A stretch of 64,000 nt of DNA from Caulobacter sp. UNC279MFTsu5.1. GTDB taxonomy: Bacteria > Pseudomonadota > Alphaproteobacteria > Caulobacterales > Caulobacteraceae. Each line of letters begins with the position of its first letter. The stretch's first letter is position 1. Made by a program: the position numbers and the translations under genes. The stretch covers positions 1 to 64,000 of the forward strand of contig NZ_FORN01000017.1 in NCBI RefSeq assembly GCF_900114015.1. The letters run 5' to 3'. This document shows positions 8,648 through 16,441 of the stretch, piece by piece. The notes below the pieces were generated by a model that worked only from the letters and a program-made list of their open reading frames with translations, had not been told where the DNA came from and ran no database searches.

Positions 8648-9184
8648 ATGAGAACCCCTGGGGCCGCGCCGCGTTCTGGCGCCATGCCCCCTCGCCTTCT
8701 TCCCCTGTTCGCCCTTGCGCTGGCCCTGGCCGGTTGCGAGCGCCCGGCGGCGGCGGTCGCTTCCCCCCCGCCTGATGCCGCCGCCGGATCCGCTACCGAA
8801 CAGGCGCCCGAAGCCAAGGTCTCGCCGGCCGGGACCTACGCGATGCAGGGCGAGCGCCGCGCGACCCTGATCCTCGCCCCGGCCGGCGCCGGGTGGCGCG
8901 TCAGCCTCAAGGGCGGCTCCAGCCCGACCGACGGGGCCGGCGCGGCGGCCGATTGCGAGATCGAGGCCGAAGGCCCGCTCAACGGCCGGACGATCGACGC
9001 CAGGGTCGTGCCGTTCGAGGGAACCAACCTGTCGGTCAGCGCCCAGGACCTGGCCGCCCGCCCCGCCGGCGTGAAGGTCGACCTCACCCCGCAAGGCGCG
9101 ATCGTCAGCACCGACTTCCAGGGTTGCGGCGTCGGGGCCGACGTGACCGGCCGCTACGCCCGCGCCGGAGCAACGCCCTCATGA
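8648..9184 (+). CDS. Small lipoprotein of the type III island
   Basis: A protein of up to 178 residues with a lipoprotein signal: LLPLFALALALAGC ends in a lipobox-like LAGC, so Cys is expected to be lipidated. The mature part starts with a Pro/Ala-rich linker and then a compact domain with GTYAMQGERRATLILAPA, without a family I can name. Start may be 8648 or the ATG at 8684, which gives a cleaner signal peptide. It follows the LysM gene by seven bases and its TGA overlaps the next ATG. An outer-membrane or periplasmic accessory role near the apparatus is inference. Confidence 0.7.
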   Translation: MRTPGAAPRSGAMPPRLLPLFALALALAGCERPAAAVASPPPDAAAGSATEQAPEAKVSPAGTYAMQGERRATLILAPAGAGWRVSLKGGSSPTDGAGAAADCEIEAEGPLNGRTIDARVVPFEGTNLSVSAQDLAARPAGVKVDLTPQGAIVSTDFQGCGVGADVTGRYARAGATPS

Positions 9185-9708
9185 TCCGTCCGGTCGAACG
9201 CATCACCAACGCCGAGTTCTCGACCTCCTCGCCGTCGACCACCGCCGCGCGGGCCGGGGTGGCGCGGCTGGCGCTGGAGGCGATGGCCACCATCACCGGC
9301 GCGGCCCTGGTCGATCCCCTGCGCGGCGGCGACCGAGGCGGCGCCCTGGCCCAGACCTGGGCCGAGCACGGCCAGAACGGCATGGCCCAGGTGGGCGGCG
9401 ACTTGCGCGCCCTGGCGGCCCAAAGCGGCCAGACCGTCGCCGGCCGGCTGTCGGCCACCTCGCCGATCGACGCCGGCCGGATCGAGCGGGTGCTGGCCGA
9501 CTTCGCCCGCGAGCTGCGGGCTCAAGCGACAGACAAGCCGCACATGACGCCGGCGGCCCTGGTCGAGCCGCTGATGCGGGCCATCGCCACGGGCCTGCAA
9601 CGCGAGCCCGCCCCCGGCGGGGCCAGGACCGACGCGGTGGAGCAATTCGTGCGGATCATCGACGGCGCGACCCAGGACCTGCGCGGCGCGGCCTGGCGAG
9701 TTCCCTAA
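9181..9708 (+). CDS. Hypothetical protein, third gene of the LysM operon
   Basis: A 175-residue Ala- and helix-rich protein without signal peptide or membrane segment. It begins with an ATGA overlap with the lipoprotein stop, so it is co-translated in the box A operon. I recognise no family. Hydrophilic, helical, Ser/Thr-rich at the extreme N-terminus (NAEFSTSSPSTTAARAG), which would suit a type III substrate or chaperone-associated protein, but that is only suggestive. Its 3' end overlaps the convergent gene at 9705 by four bases. Confidence 0.65.
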   Translation: MIRPVERITNAEFSTSSPSTTAARAGVARLALEAMATITGAALVDPLRGGDRGGALAQTWAEHGQNGMAQVGGDLRALAAQSGQTVAGRLSATSPIDAGRIERVLADFARELRAQATDKPHMTPAALVEPLMRAIATGLQREPAPGGARTDAVEQFVRIIDGATQDLRGAAWRVP

Positions 9709-10199
9709 ACCTTGGACTCCGTCGCCGGCGCGGTCGCGTCGGTGCGGGTCAAGTTCGCCAGCCCCGTGGCGGGCCGATCCAGCTTGTCGTGGAAGGCCAG
9801 GGTGACGTCCATCTGGGCCTGGCCGCGCATTTGCGTCCACCACTGGTCATGGACGGCCGCCTGGAAGTCGCCGTTGGTCCGCTCCGAGCGGGTCTCGATC
9901 GCGGGATCGGCGACGGTGTCGGCCGTGTCCTCGACCACGCCCACGGCGTCGTCGACCACGCCGCCGACGCCGTCCAGCACGCCGCCCAGGCCTTCGGCCA
10001 GCAGCGCGCCCTCGAGCGCGCCGCGCTGGGCGGGCGGCAGGGTCCGCAGCGCGGCGGCGGTCTCGGCGGGGCCGGCCTCGGCGAAGGCCGCGCGATCCAG
10101 TCGGCCGCTTTGCCGGAAACGATCGACGGCGTCATCGAGACGGCCGCCGCGAACCGGAGCGGCGGCGCGGCCTGGGCCGGACAGGTCTTGCACGATCAT
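9705..10199 (-). CDS. Hypothetical protein behind box B, candidate type III substrate
   Basis: A 164-residue protein without Sec signal. The middle (about residues 72-98) is a small-residue, Val/Gly-rich stretch (LGGVLDGVGGVVDDAVGVVE) that could be amphipathic. The rest is hydrophilic. No family is recognised. It is monocistronic on the minus strand, 49 bases downstream of island box B, which places it in the same control group as the DUF1521 effector-like gene. Secretion by the type III system is inference from that box and lack of a signal peptide. Confidence 0.6.
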   Translation of the reverse strand: MIVQDLSGPGRAAAPVRGGRLDDAVDRFRQSGRLDRAAFAEAGPAETAAALRTLPPAQRGALEGALLAEGLGGVLDGVGGVVDDAVGVVEDTADTVADPAIETRSERTNGDFQAAVHDQWWTQMRGQAQMDVTLAFHDKLDRPATGLANLTRTDATAPATESKV

Positions 10200-10248
10200 G
10201 GCGGTGGCCTCCTGGTCCGAGCGTGCGCCGAACGGCTCGGCGCGGCTA

Positions 10249-10264
10249 CTGGGGTTTTCCCCAG
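10249..10264. promoter_or_regulatory. Type III island box B (CTGGGG variant)
   Basis: CTGGGGTTTTCCCCAG is a palindrome around TTTT and differs from the box consensus only by the compensating pair A to G / T to C. It lies 49 bases upstream of the minus-strand gene starting at 10199. Confidence 0.6.
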
Positions 10265-10274
10265 CGCCGGCGCC

Positions 10275-11033
10275 TCAGCGCACGAAGCCGGCCGGGGTCA
10301 GCTTCAACTGGCGCAGGTCGACGTTCATCTCGCTGCGGAAGCGGGCGACCGCCGCGTCGGACAACCGGTTGCTCAGGCCCTTGTCGCCCTTGGCCGTGGC
10401 GTCGGAAAACGCCGAACCCTGGGCCACGAAGTTGAGCATGAACACCTCGGCCATCTCCTGCTTGCCGGCGTCGTCGAGGCCGGCGAACTGCGGGTTGGCC
10501 CCCAGGGCCCGATAGACCTGGCCCCGGACCGCCTGCACCTGGGTGCGGTCGGTGAACGGCACATTGTTGGCGATCTGCCAGTTCTGCACCCAATAGGCGG
10601 CTATGGCGTCGGCGACGTCGCCGCGCCGCAGGCCGTCGGTCGACACGTGCTTCTCCCACGCGCCCAGCAGGTCGTTCTGCTGGACAGCCTGGCGCAGGCG
10701 AGGCCCGTTGGCCGGGTCGGCCTTGGCCACGAAGTCGGCGAACTGGCCCTTGACCCGGGCCGTGACGGCGGGCGAGGCGCGATAGCGGGTGTTGACGGAC
10801 ACCGCCTGACGCGAGGCCGAAAGTCCCGCGCTGGCGCCGGCGCCGCTGCGGCGCGGGCTGCTTCCTCCACTCCGCACGGTGTTTCCCAGCACGTTGTTCA
10901 TCTGGCCGACCGCCATCATCGACGAGCCGAAGTCGATGTACTGACTGCCGATGCTGGGGAAATCCTGAGCCGCGGCGGGAAGACCGACCGTCAGAACAGC
11001 GGCGCTCAGCACGGGGACAAGACAGCGTTTCAT
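10275..11033 (-). CDS. Exported protein of unknown function in the type III island
   Basis: A 252-residue protein with a Sec signal peptide (MKRCLVPVLSAAVLTVGLPA then AQDF), so it is periplasmic or outer-membrane associated. The mature part has a Ser/Arg/Gly-rich linker, then a helical domain with VNTRYRASPAVTARVKGQF and DVADAIAAYWVQNWQI. I do not recognise the family with certainty. The ATG at 11033 is chosen for the signal peptide and a GGAG ahead of it. No CTAGGG box is seen upstream, in contrast to its neighbours, and a hairpin separates it from the gene at 11134. Confidence 0.7.
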   Translation of the reverse strand: MKRCLVPVLSAAVLTVGLPAAAQDFPSIGSQYIDFGSSMMAVGQMNNVLGNTVRSGGSSPRRSGAGASAGLSASRQAVSVNTRYRASPAVTARVKGQFADFVAKADPANGPRLRQAVQQNDLLGAWEKHVSTDGLRRGDVADAIAAYWVQNWQIANNVPFTDRTQVQAVRGQVYRALGANPQFAGLDDAGKQEMAEVFMLNFVAQGSAFSDATAKGDKGLSNRLSDAAVARFRSEMNVDLRQLKLTPAGFVR

Positions 11034-11086
11034 CCGGCTCACTCCAGTTTTTCCAACCCTGACGTGCAATGTTGACAACAAAACGA

Positions 11087-11108
11087 CAGGCGGTCCAAGG
11101 ACCGCCTG
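11087..11108 (-). terminator. Rho-independent terminator after the 212-aa gene
   Basis: CAGGCGGTCC and GGACCGCCTG form a perfect 10-base stem with a two-base loop. Read on the minus strand it is followed by TCGTTTTGTTG, a T-rich run, and it sits 26 bases after the stop of the gene at 11134. Confidence 0.75.
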
Positions 11109-11133
11109 CCTTTCTGTACAGTGAAGCTCGAGC

Positions 11134-11772
11134 TTAACCCTTGCGCGCCAGGGCCGAACCGGCTTCGCCGATGGACTTGATCGAGTTGTTCAGCGCCTGG
11201 CTGACCATGTTCATTTCCTGGCCCAGGGCCTGGATCTCGGCGGTCAGCTGGCCGTACTTGGAGTCCTTGGAGTCCAGGCCGCCCAACTGGTCGGTCTTGG
11301 CCTTCATCTGACCCATCTTGTTGTCCATGACCTTGCCGAGGGCCTTGGCCAGGGCGACCAGGAAGCTGTCGCCCTTGGTCGACTTGGCCTCGCCGCCGTC
11401 GCGGACCTGATCGAGGATCGACCGGGTCCAGCTTTGCGCCACGTCCTCGGCCGTGCGCTGCAGGTCGCCCTGCTGCTGCGGGCTGAGGTTGAAGGCGTCG
11501 CCGGCGTTCTGCACGGATTCCGCCAGGCTCTGGGCCACGCCGCCCGGATTGCCGCTGGCGGCCTGGAAGACGCCCTGGGCCAGGTCGATGACGCCTTGCG
11601 GCAGGCCCAGCTGCTGGCCGACCTGCTGGATCACCTGACTGGCGACCGAGCTGATGATCTGCTGGAAGATCGACTGGAAAGCCAGCGAGGTGCCGCCCGT
11701 CAGGGCCGCGAGGGCGACGGTGCTGAACAGGCTGCCGACGTTGAGACCGCCGCCGCTGAAGATACCGGACAT
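11134..11772 (-). CDS. Hydrophobic-N-terminus protein, candidate translocator or secreted substrate
   Basis: A 212-residue protein beginning with a Gly/Ser stretch and then a hydrophobic, non-charged segment (GSLFSTVALAALTGGTSLAF) followed by an amphipathic helix, without a standard positively charged signal peptide. The C-terminal half is polar and helical, likely coiled coil, with many Gln and Met. This build recalls small type III translocators or hydrophobic secreted proteins, but I see no named family. It is monocistronic, ends at a strong terminator and has island box C 120 bases upstream. No other good pore-former candidate is seen in the island. Confidence 0.65.
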   Translation of the reverse strand: MSGIFSGGGLNVGSLFSTVALAALTGGTSLAFQSIFQQIISSVASQVIQQVGQQLGLPQGVIDLAQGVFQAASGNPGGVAQSLAESVQNAGDAFNLSPQQQGDLQRTAEDVAQSWTRSILDQVRDGGEAKSTKGDSFLVALAKALGKVMDNKMGQMKAKTDQLGGLDSKDSKYGQLTAEIQALGQEMNMVSQALNNSIKSIGEAGSALARKG

Positions 11773-11868
11773 GATTGGGACTCCGCGATGTGAAACCTGG
11801 CGCCTTGGGTCTGCCTGGCGCTCATCGCCGTGACCTGGCCAGACGAGACAACCATTCCGCGCCGTTCG

Positions 11869-12249
11869 TCAGAAGTCGGGGCGTTCCCTAGCTAGGGTTT
11901 TCCCTATGAGCCGGCGCATGGCCAGGGAGGGCCGGGCCGCGCGGTTCTTGGCCTGCTCGGCGGCGGCGGCCTCGGCCGCCAGCTCCTCGGCCGTGCGGAC
12001 ACGGCGGTCCAGGACGGTGATCTGGCCGGCCGTGACCCCCAGCAGGAACACCTCGTCGCGATAGGCCACCAGGGTCAGGCGCTCGCGCTGCCCCACCGGC
12101 AAGGCGCGCAGGTAGCGGATCTGGTCGTCGCTGGGCGCGCCGGCCTGGAACCGCTTGAGCAGCTTGAGGGAGAAGAACGCCAGGCCCAGAACGATGGCCA
12201 GGGCGAAGGCGACGGTCAGCAGTTCGAGCAGCGCGTTGGCGAGGTCCAC
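11869..12249 (-). CDS. FliO-like protein next to sctU
   Basis: A 126-residue protein with one membrane segment near the N-terminus (LLTVAFALAIVLGLAFFSLK) and a cytoplasmic domain reading PVGQRERLTLVAYRDEVFLLGVT then AGQITVL, which is the FliO pattern. FliO is a chaperone for assembly of the export-gate protein FliP/SctR in flagella and is normally absent from injectisomes, so its presence here is odd. The GTG at 12249 is chosen because GGGAG precedes it and it gives the normal FliO topology. It follows sctU by 22 bases. Box C lies inside its last codons. Confidence 0.7.
   Translation of the reverse strand: MDLANALLELLTVAFALAIVLGLAFFSLKLLKRFQAGAPSDDQIRYLRALPVGQRERLTLVAYRDEVFLLGVTAGQITVLDRRVRTAEELAAEAAAAEQAKNRAARPSLAMRRLIGKTLARERPDF
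11892..11907. promoter_or_regulatory. Type III island box C, inside the FliO-like gene
   Basis: CTAGGGTTTTCCCTAT matches the box except the last base. It is embedded about 20-38 bases before the stop of the FliO-like gene and 120 bases upstream of the gene at 11134. A second overlapping palindrome, CCCTAGCTAGGG at 11886-11897, shares its left half. Confidence 0.6.
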
Positions 12250-12271
12250 GGAGGCTCCCAAGGTAAGGTGG

Positions 12272-13432
12272 TCAGTCCAGACGGAAACCGCCCTCCGGCG
12301 GCTGGGGGAAGGTCGGGCCGGAATCGGCGCCGCCTGAGCCGGAACGATCGTCGCCCCGCGAAGGTTCAGCCGCCGCCTCGTCGCGCAACCGCCGGGCCCA
12401 GAGGATGACCTCGGCGACGGCGGCGAACAGGTCCTGCGGGATGATGTCGTCGACGGCGACCTTGTCCCGCAGCGCCCGGGCCAGCTCGACATTGCGGATG
12501 ATCGGCACGCCGCCGGCCTCGGCCGCCTCGCGCATGGCCTGGGCGATCAGCCCCTCGCCCTTGCCCAGCAGCACCGGCACGGCGTGCTCGGCCGGGTCGT
12601 AGGCCAGGGCGCAGGCGATGTGGGTGGGATTGACCACCAGCACCGAGGCGTCCCGCGCCGCCTGCACGGCGTTCTGCTGGGCCCATTCCTGGTGCAGCTG
12701 GCGGCGATGGGCCTTCACATGGGGGTCGCCCTCGGAATCCTTCATCTCCTGGCGGATGTCGCGCCGGCTCATCCGCATCTTCTTGGTGAACGAGAACCTC
12801 TGGTAGGCGAGGTCCAGCATCGACGCGAACAGGAACACCCCCACCGTGCCGGCCAGCAGCTGGAACGTCAGCCCGCCATAGGCCGCCAGGGCGCCGTCGG
12901 CCTCGCCGGTCGGCACGGCCATCAGCTTGTCGAAGGCCGCCGCCGCCACGATCCAGGTCAGGACCGCCAGCAGCAGGGTCTTGGCCAGCGACTTGACCAC
13001 CTCGAACAGGTTGTCGGTGTTGAACATCCGCTTGAGCCCCTCGCCGGGGTTCATGTGCGACATCTTCGGGCTCATCTTCTCGAGCGTGAAGACCGGCCCG
13101 ACCTGGGCGAACTCGGCCAGCATGCCGAAGATCGCGATCGGCAGCAGCAGCATCGCGGTGATGGACACGAACGCCTTTCCCGCGGCGGCTCCGGCGATCG
13201 GCCAGGCCTCGGCGAACGGTCGGTCCATGACGGCGAAGATCTCGTCGAACAGGCCGCCCAGACGGTCGAGCGCGACCCCCGCCGTCATCAGCCCCAGCAG
13301 CAGCCAGCCCGCCAGCACCGCCGTCGAGGTGACGTCCTTGCTCTTGGGAACGTCGCCTTTCTTGCGGGCGTCCGACAGGCGCTTGGGCGTCGGTTTCTCG
13401 GTCTTGTCGCCCCCGTCGTTCTTTTCAGCCAT
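12272..13432 (-). CDS. sctU: Type III export switch protein SctU
   Basis: A 386-residue FlhB/YscU-family protein. The N-terminal half holds four membrane segments (about residues 36-55, 88-106, 148-168, 185-207); the cytoplasmic C-terminal domain has the autocleavage motif NPTH at residues 268-271. In the family, cleavage between Asn and Pro changes substrate specificity from needle to later substrates. The Pro/Gly/Ser-rich tail after residue 355 is longer than usual. It heads a minus-strand operon with the FliO-like gene and is divergent from the transglycosylase/sctV operon. Identification as injectisome rather than flagellar FlhB rests on the surrounding secretin, needle and rod genes. Confidence 0.92.
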   Translation of the reverse strand: MAEKNDGGDKTEKPTPKRLSDARKKGDVPKSKDVTSTAVLAGWLLLGLMTAGVALDRLGGLFDEIFAVMDRPFAEAWPIAGAAAGKAFVSITAMLLLPIAIFGMLAEFAQVGPVFTLEKMSPKMSHMNPGEGLKRMFNTDNLFEVVKSLAKTLLLAVLTWIVAAAAFDKLMAVPTGEADGALAAYGGLTFQLLAGTVGVFLFASMLDLAYQRFSFTKKMRMSRRDIRQEMKDSEGDPHVKAHRRQLHQEWAQQNAVQAARDASVLVVNPTHIACALAYDPAEHAVPVLLGKGEGLIAQAMREAAEAGGVPIIRNVELARALRDKVAVDDIIPQDLFAAVAEVILWARRLRDEAAAEPSRGDDRSGSGGADSGPTFPQPPEGGFRLD

Positions 13433-13691
13433 AGCGTGCGCCCTTGAAAGAACGAGAGTCCTTGATCGTTGATCAATCTACGAAAAGTAGCGGTTCGTAC
13501 TCAAATGGGGCGGAAAGATGACAAGCTGAACCATAGATCACTACAAGCTTAAGCTTGGATTATCTCGCCATTATATCAGTATACCGCGCTTAAAAATTGT
13601 CACGATTGCGCAGTTGACAGGTTAGTTAGGCTAAAGTTAACCTTTAAATCGTCGGGAAAACAAATGGGGCGCTACACGAAGGGACTGACGT
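13433..13691. promoter_or_regulatory. AT-rich divergent promoter region of the injectisome core
   Basis: About 260 bases between sctU and the transglycosylase gene, clearly AT-richer than its surroundings. It contains a perfect 14-base palindrome, CAAGCTTAAGCTTG at 13544-13557, and a smaller one (TTGATCAA, near 13470). I see no CTAGGG box. Promoters for both the sctU operon and the long plus-strand structural operon must lie here. Confidence 0.6.
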
Positions 13692-14396
13692 ATGCGCAAG
13701 TTCTGCGTAGCGCCGACTATTGCCTGCTTAATATTGACCATATCGAGCCAAGCACTTGCTTATGAATGCGAGACGGAAGACGGACTGAAATTCAGCTCGC
13801 CCCAAGCGCTCAACGAGAAGTTTTCCTTGGCGCTGGCCGATTGCAGGGCTGAAACTCAACCAACGGCGGCATCCGAGCAGCTCAGGCTCTATGACGCGCC
13901 CGTCACGGCCACCGCCGTGATCTCTGCGGGGCGGATCACCGGGACGCCGATCGTCGTCGCGTCCCGGGGGCTGGCCGGAACCGCGCTCTACGCCGCCCAG
14001 ACCGCCGCGGCGGCCCGCGACTACGACATCGACCCCGACCTGCTGCGCGCCGTCATGCACGTGGAGTCCCGGGGCGACGCCGCCGCCGTTTCGCCCAAGG
14101 GCGCGCGCGGCCTGATGCAGATCATGCCCGCCACCGCCCGGCGGTTCGGGGTCCGCGAACCGCTGGTCGAGCTCAGCGATCCGATGGTCAACATCCGCAC
14201 CGGCGCGGCCTATCTGAAGACCCTGCAGCGCCGCTTCGGCAACAATCTGGAACTGGTGCTGGCGGCCTACAACGCCGGCGAGGGCGCGGTGATCAAGTAC
14301 GGCCTGAAGACCCCGCCCTATCGCGAGACCCAGGGCTACGTGACCAGCGTCATGGGCCAGTACCGCACCTTCGTCTCGGCGCGCGGCGCCCAGTAG
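13692..14396 (+). CDS. Exported lytic transglycosylase of the injectisome
   Basis: A 234-residue protein with a Sec signal peptide (VAPTIACLILTISSQALA) and a C-terminal SLT domain: the catalytic Glu is in AVMHVESRGDAAAVS, followed by GARGLMQIMPATARRFGV and AYNAGEGAVIKYG, all family motifs. Such enzymes (IpgF/EtgA/HrpH type) open the peptidoglycan for the basal body. The N-terminal 85 residues (ECETEDGLKFSSP) are a small extra domain with two Cys. It is first gene of the long structural operon, with GAAGGG ahead of the ATG. Confidence 0.88.
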   Translation: MRKFCVAPTIACLILTISSQALAYECETEDGLKFSSPQALNEKFSLALADCRAETQPTAASEQLRLYDAPVTATAVISAGRITGTPIVVASRGLAGTALYAAQTAAAARDYDIDPDLLRAVMHVESRGDAAAVSPKGARGLMQIMPATARRFGVREPLVELSDPMVNIRTGAAYLKTLQRRFGNNLELVLAAYNAGEGAVIKYGLKTPPYRETQGYVTSVMGQYRTFVSARGAQ

Positions 14397-14418
14397 GCGG
14401 GACGAAAGGGACGAAGCG

Positions 14419-16428
14419 ATGAGCGTCGAATCCTACCTCAAGCGCCTGCAGCGCCGTCCCGCCCCGGGCCTAGTGGCGCGGTTCAGCGACCTGTTCCTGG
14501 TGGCCGGGGTGGTGGCGATCGTCGGGCTGATGATCCTGCCCCTGCCGGCCCTGGCGCTGGACACCCTGGTGGCCGTCAACATCTGCTTCGGCGTGATGCT
14601 GCTGCTGGTGGCGATCTACATCTCGACCATCGTCGAGTTCTCGGTCTTTCCCAGCCTGCTGCTGATCACCACGCTCTATCGCCTGGCGCTGTCGATCGCC
14701 ACGACCCGGATGATCCTGATCGAGGGTCACGCCGGGCACATCATCGACACCTTCGGCACCCTGGTGGCCGGCGGCAACCTGGTGGTCGGGCTGGTGGTGT
14801 TCCTGATCATCACCGTCGTGCAGTTCATCGTCATCGCCAAGGGCGCCGAGCGGGTCGCCGAGGTGGCCGCCCGTTTCAGCCTGGACGCCATGCCGGGCAA
14901 GCAGCTTTCGATCGACAGCGACCTGCGTTCGGGCATGATCGACAAGGACGAGGCCAAGCGCCGACGGCGCGTGCTGGAGATGGAGAGCAAGCTCCACGGC
15001 AGCCTCGACGGCGCGATGAAGTTCGTCAAAGGCGACGCCATCGCCAGCATCATCATCGTGGTGATCAACCTGCTGGGCGGCCTGGCCATCGGCATGATCC
15101 AGCAGGGGCTGGAGTTCGGCGCGGCGATCCACAAGTACTCGATCCTGACCATCGGCGACGGCATGGTCACCCAGATTCCGGCCCTGCTGGGCGCCATGGC
15201 CGCCGGCCTGATCGTCACCCGCACCACCGACGAGGACAGCGACAGCCACCTGGGCGACGCGGTGCGCCGGCAGTTCGCGGCCAAGCCCCGGGTGTTCCTG
15301 GTGTCGGGCGGCATCTGCTGGCTTCTGGCCCTGATCCCGGGCTTCCCGGCCCCGGTGTTCCTGCTGCTGGGCGGGGTGGGCCTGGTCACCGGCGCCCTGC
15401 TGGACGTCGACCTGCGGTCCAGGCTGACCAAGCGATTCCTGCCCGGCGGCATCCTGGCCGACGAGACCAAGGCCCCGCCGATCGCCGCCCAGACGCGGAC
15501 CCTGGACGCCCAGCCGATCGTGCCGCTGCTGCTGGAGCTGGACGGCAACGGCGTGCGCCGCCACGAGGGCGCGGTCCTGGCCCGGGCGTTGGAGGAGGTG
15601 TTGGAAGGCTTCGAGGTCCGGCTCGGCGTCGCCCTGCCCCGCGCCTCGTTCCACTACGGCGAGGCCGCCGGCCCGGCCCGCTGGCGGCTGCTGGCCTTCG
15701 AGGCCCCGATCGGCGCGGGCCAGCTGGCCGACCCGTCGGACCTGCCCGCCCTGCAGGAGGCCGTGCGCCAGGCCCTGCGCCGCAACACCGGCCTGTTCGT
15801 CGGCATCCAGGAGGCCAGCACCCTGCTGAACCGGGCCGGCGCCGACTACCCCGAAGTGGTCAAGGAAGCCGCCCGCGCCCTGCCCCTGGCCCGCATCGCC
15901 GAGGTCCTGCGCCGCCTGGCCGAAGAGGAGGTCCCGCTGCGGAACCTGCGCGACATCCTGGAATCCCTGGCCGACGCCGGCCAGCGCGAGAAGGACCCGT
16001 TCGCCCTGACCGAGTTCGCGCGGGTCGCCCTGCGCCGCCAGATCAGCCATCGCTACGCCCCCGACGGCGCCCTGCGGGCCGTCGTGCTGGAGCCGCCGCT
16101 GGAGCAGCATCTGCGCGAGGCGATCCGCACCGGCGGCGGCGCCCAGCAGCTGGCGCTGGATCCGGACATGTCGCGCCGGGTCACCGACGCCATCCTGGCC
16201 AATGTGGAGGACGCCCAGGCGCCGGTTCTGTTGGCCGCCATCGACCTGCGCCGGCACGTGCGCAAGCTGGTCGAACCCGCCCGCTTCGACCTGGGCGTGC
16301 TGTCGTTCCATGAGCTGCTGCCCAGCCTGAAGCTCGACATCGTCGGCCGCGTCGCCTTCCCGCGCGATCCGCTGACCGTCGTGCCGAACGATCCCGAACC
16401 GCCCCAATCCGCGTCCGCGGCGGCCTGA
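14419..16428 (+). CDS. sctV: Type III export gate protein SctV
   Basis: A 669-residue FlhA/YscV/HrcV-family protein. Seven to eight membrane helices fill the first 330 residues, with the FHIPEP-family signature around 150-175 (RFSLDAMPGKQLSIDSDLRS). The cytoplasmic C-terminal domain (about 360-650) forms the nonameric export ring in the family. Length is normal. It starts 22 bases after the transglycosylase gene. Immediate linkage to a secretin gene marks it as an injectisome SctV, not flagellar FlhA. Confidence 0.95.
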   Translation: MSVESYLKRLQRRPAPGLVARFSDLFLVAGVVAIVGLMILPLPALALDTLVAVNICFGVMLLLVAIYISTIVEFSVFPSLLLITTLYRLALSIATTRMILIEGHAGHIIDTFGTLVAGGNLVVGLVVFLIITVVQFIVIAKGAERVAEVAARFSLDAMPGKQLSIDSDLRSGMIDKDEAKRRRRVLEMESKLHGSLDGAMKFVKGDAIASIIIVVINLLGGLAIGMIQQGLEFGAAIHKYSILTIGDGMVTQIPALLGAMAAGLIVTRTTDEDSDSHLGDAVRRQFAAKPRVFLVSGGICWLLALIPGFPAPVFLLLGGVGLVTGALLDVDLRSRLTKRFLPGGILADETKAPPIAAQTRTLDAQPIVPLLLELDGNGVRRHEGAVLARALEEVLEGFEVRLGVALPRASFHYGEAAGPARWRLLAFEAPIGAGQLADPSDLPALQEAVRQALRRNTGLFVGIQEASTLLNRAGADYPEVVKEAARALPLARIAEVLRRLAEEEVPLRNLRDILESLADAGQREKDPFALTEFARVALRRQISHRYAPDGALRAVVLEPPLEQHLREAIRTGGGAQQLALDPDMSRRVTDAILANVEDAQAPVLLAAIDLRRHVRKLVEPARFDLGVLSFHELLPSLKLDIVGRVAFPRDPLTVVPNDPEPPQSASAAA

Positions 16429-16441
16429 ACCTGGAGACGGA

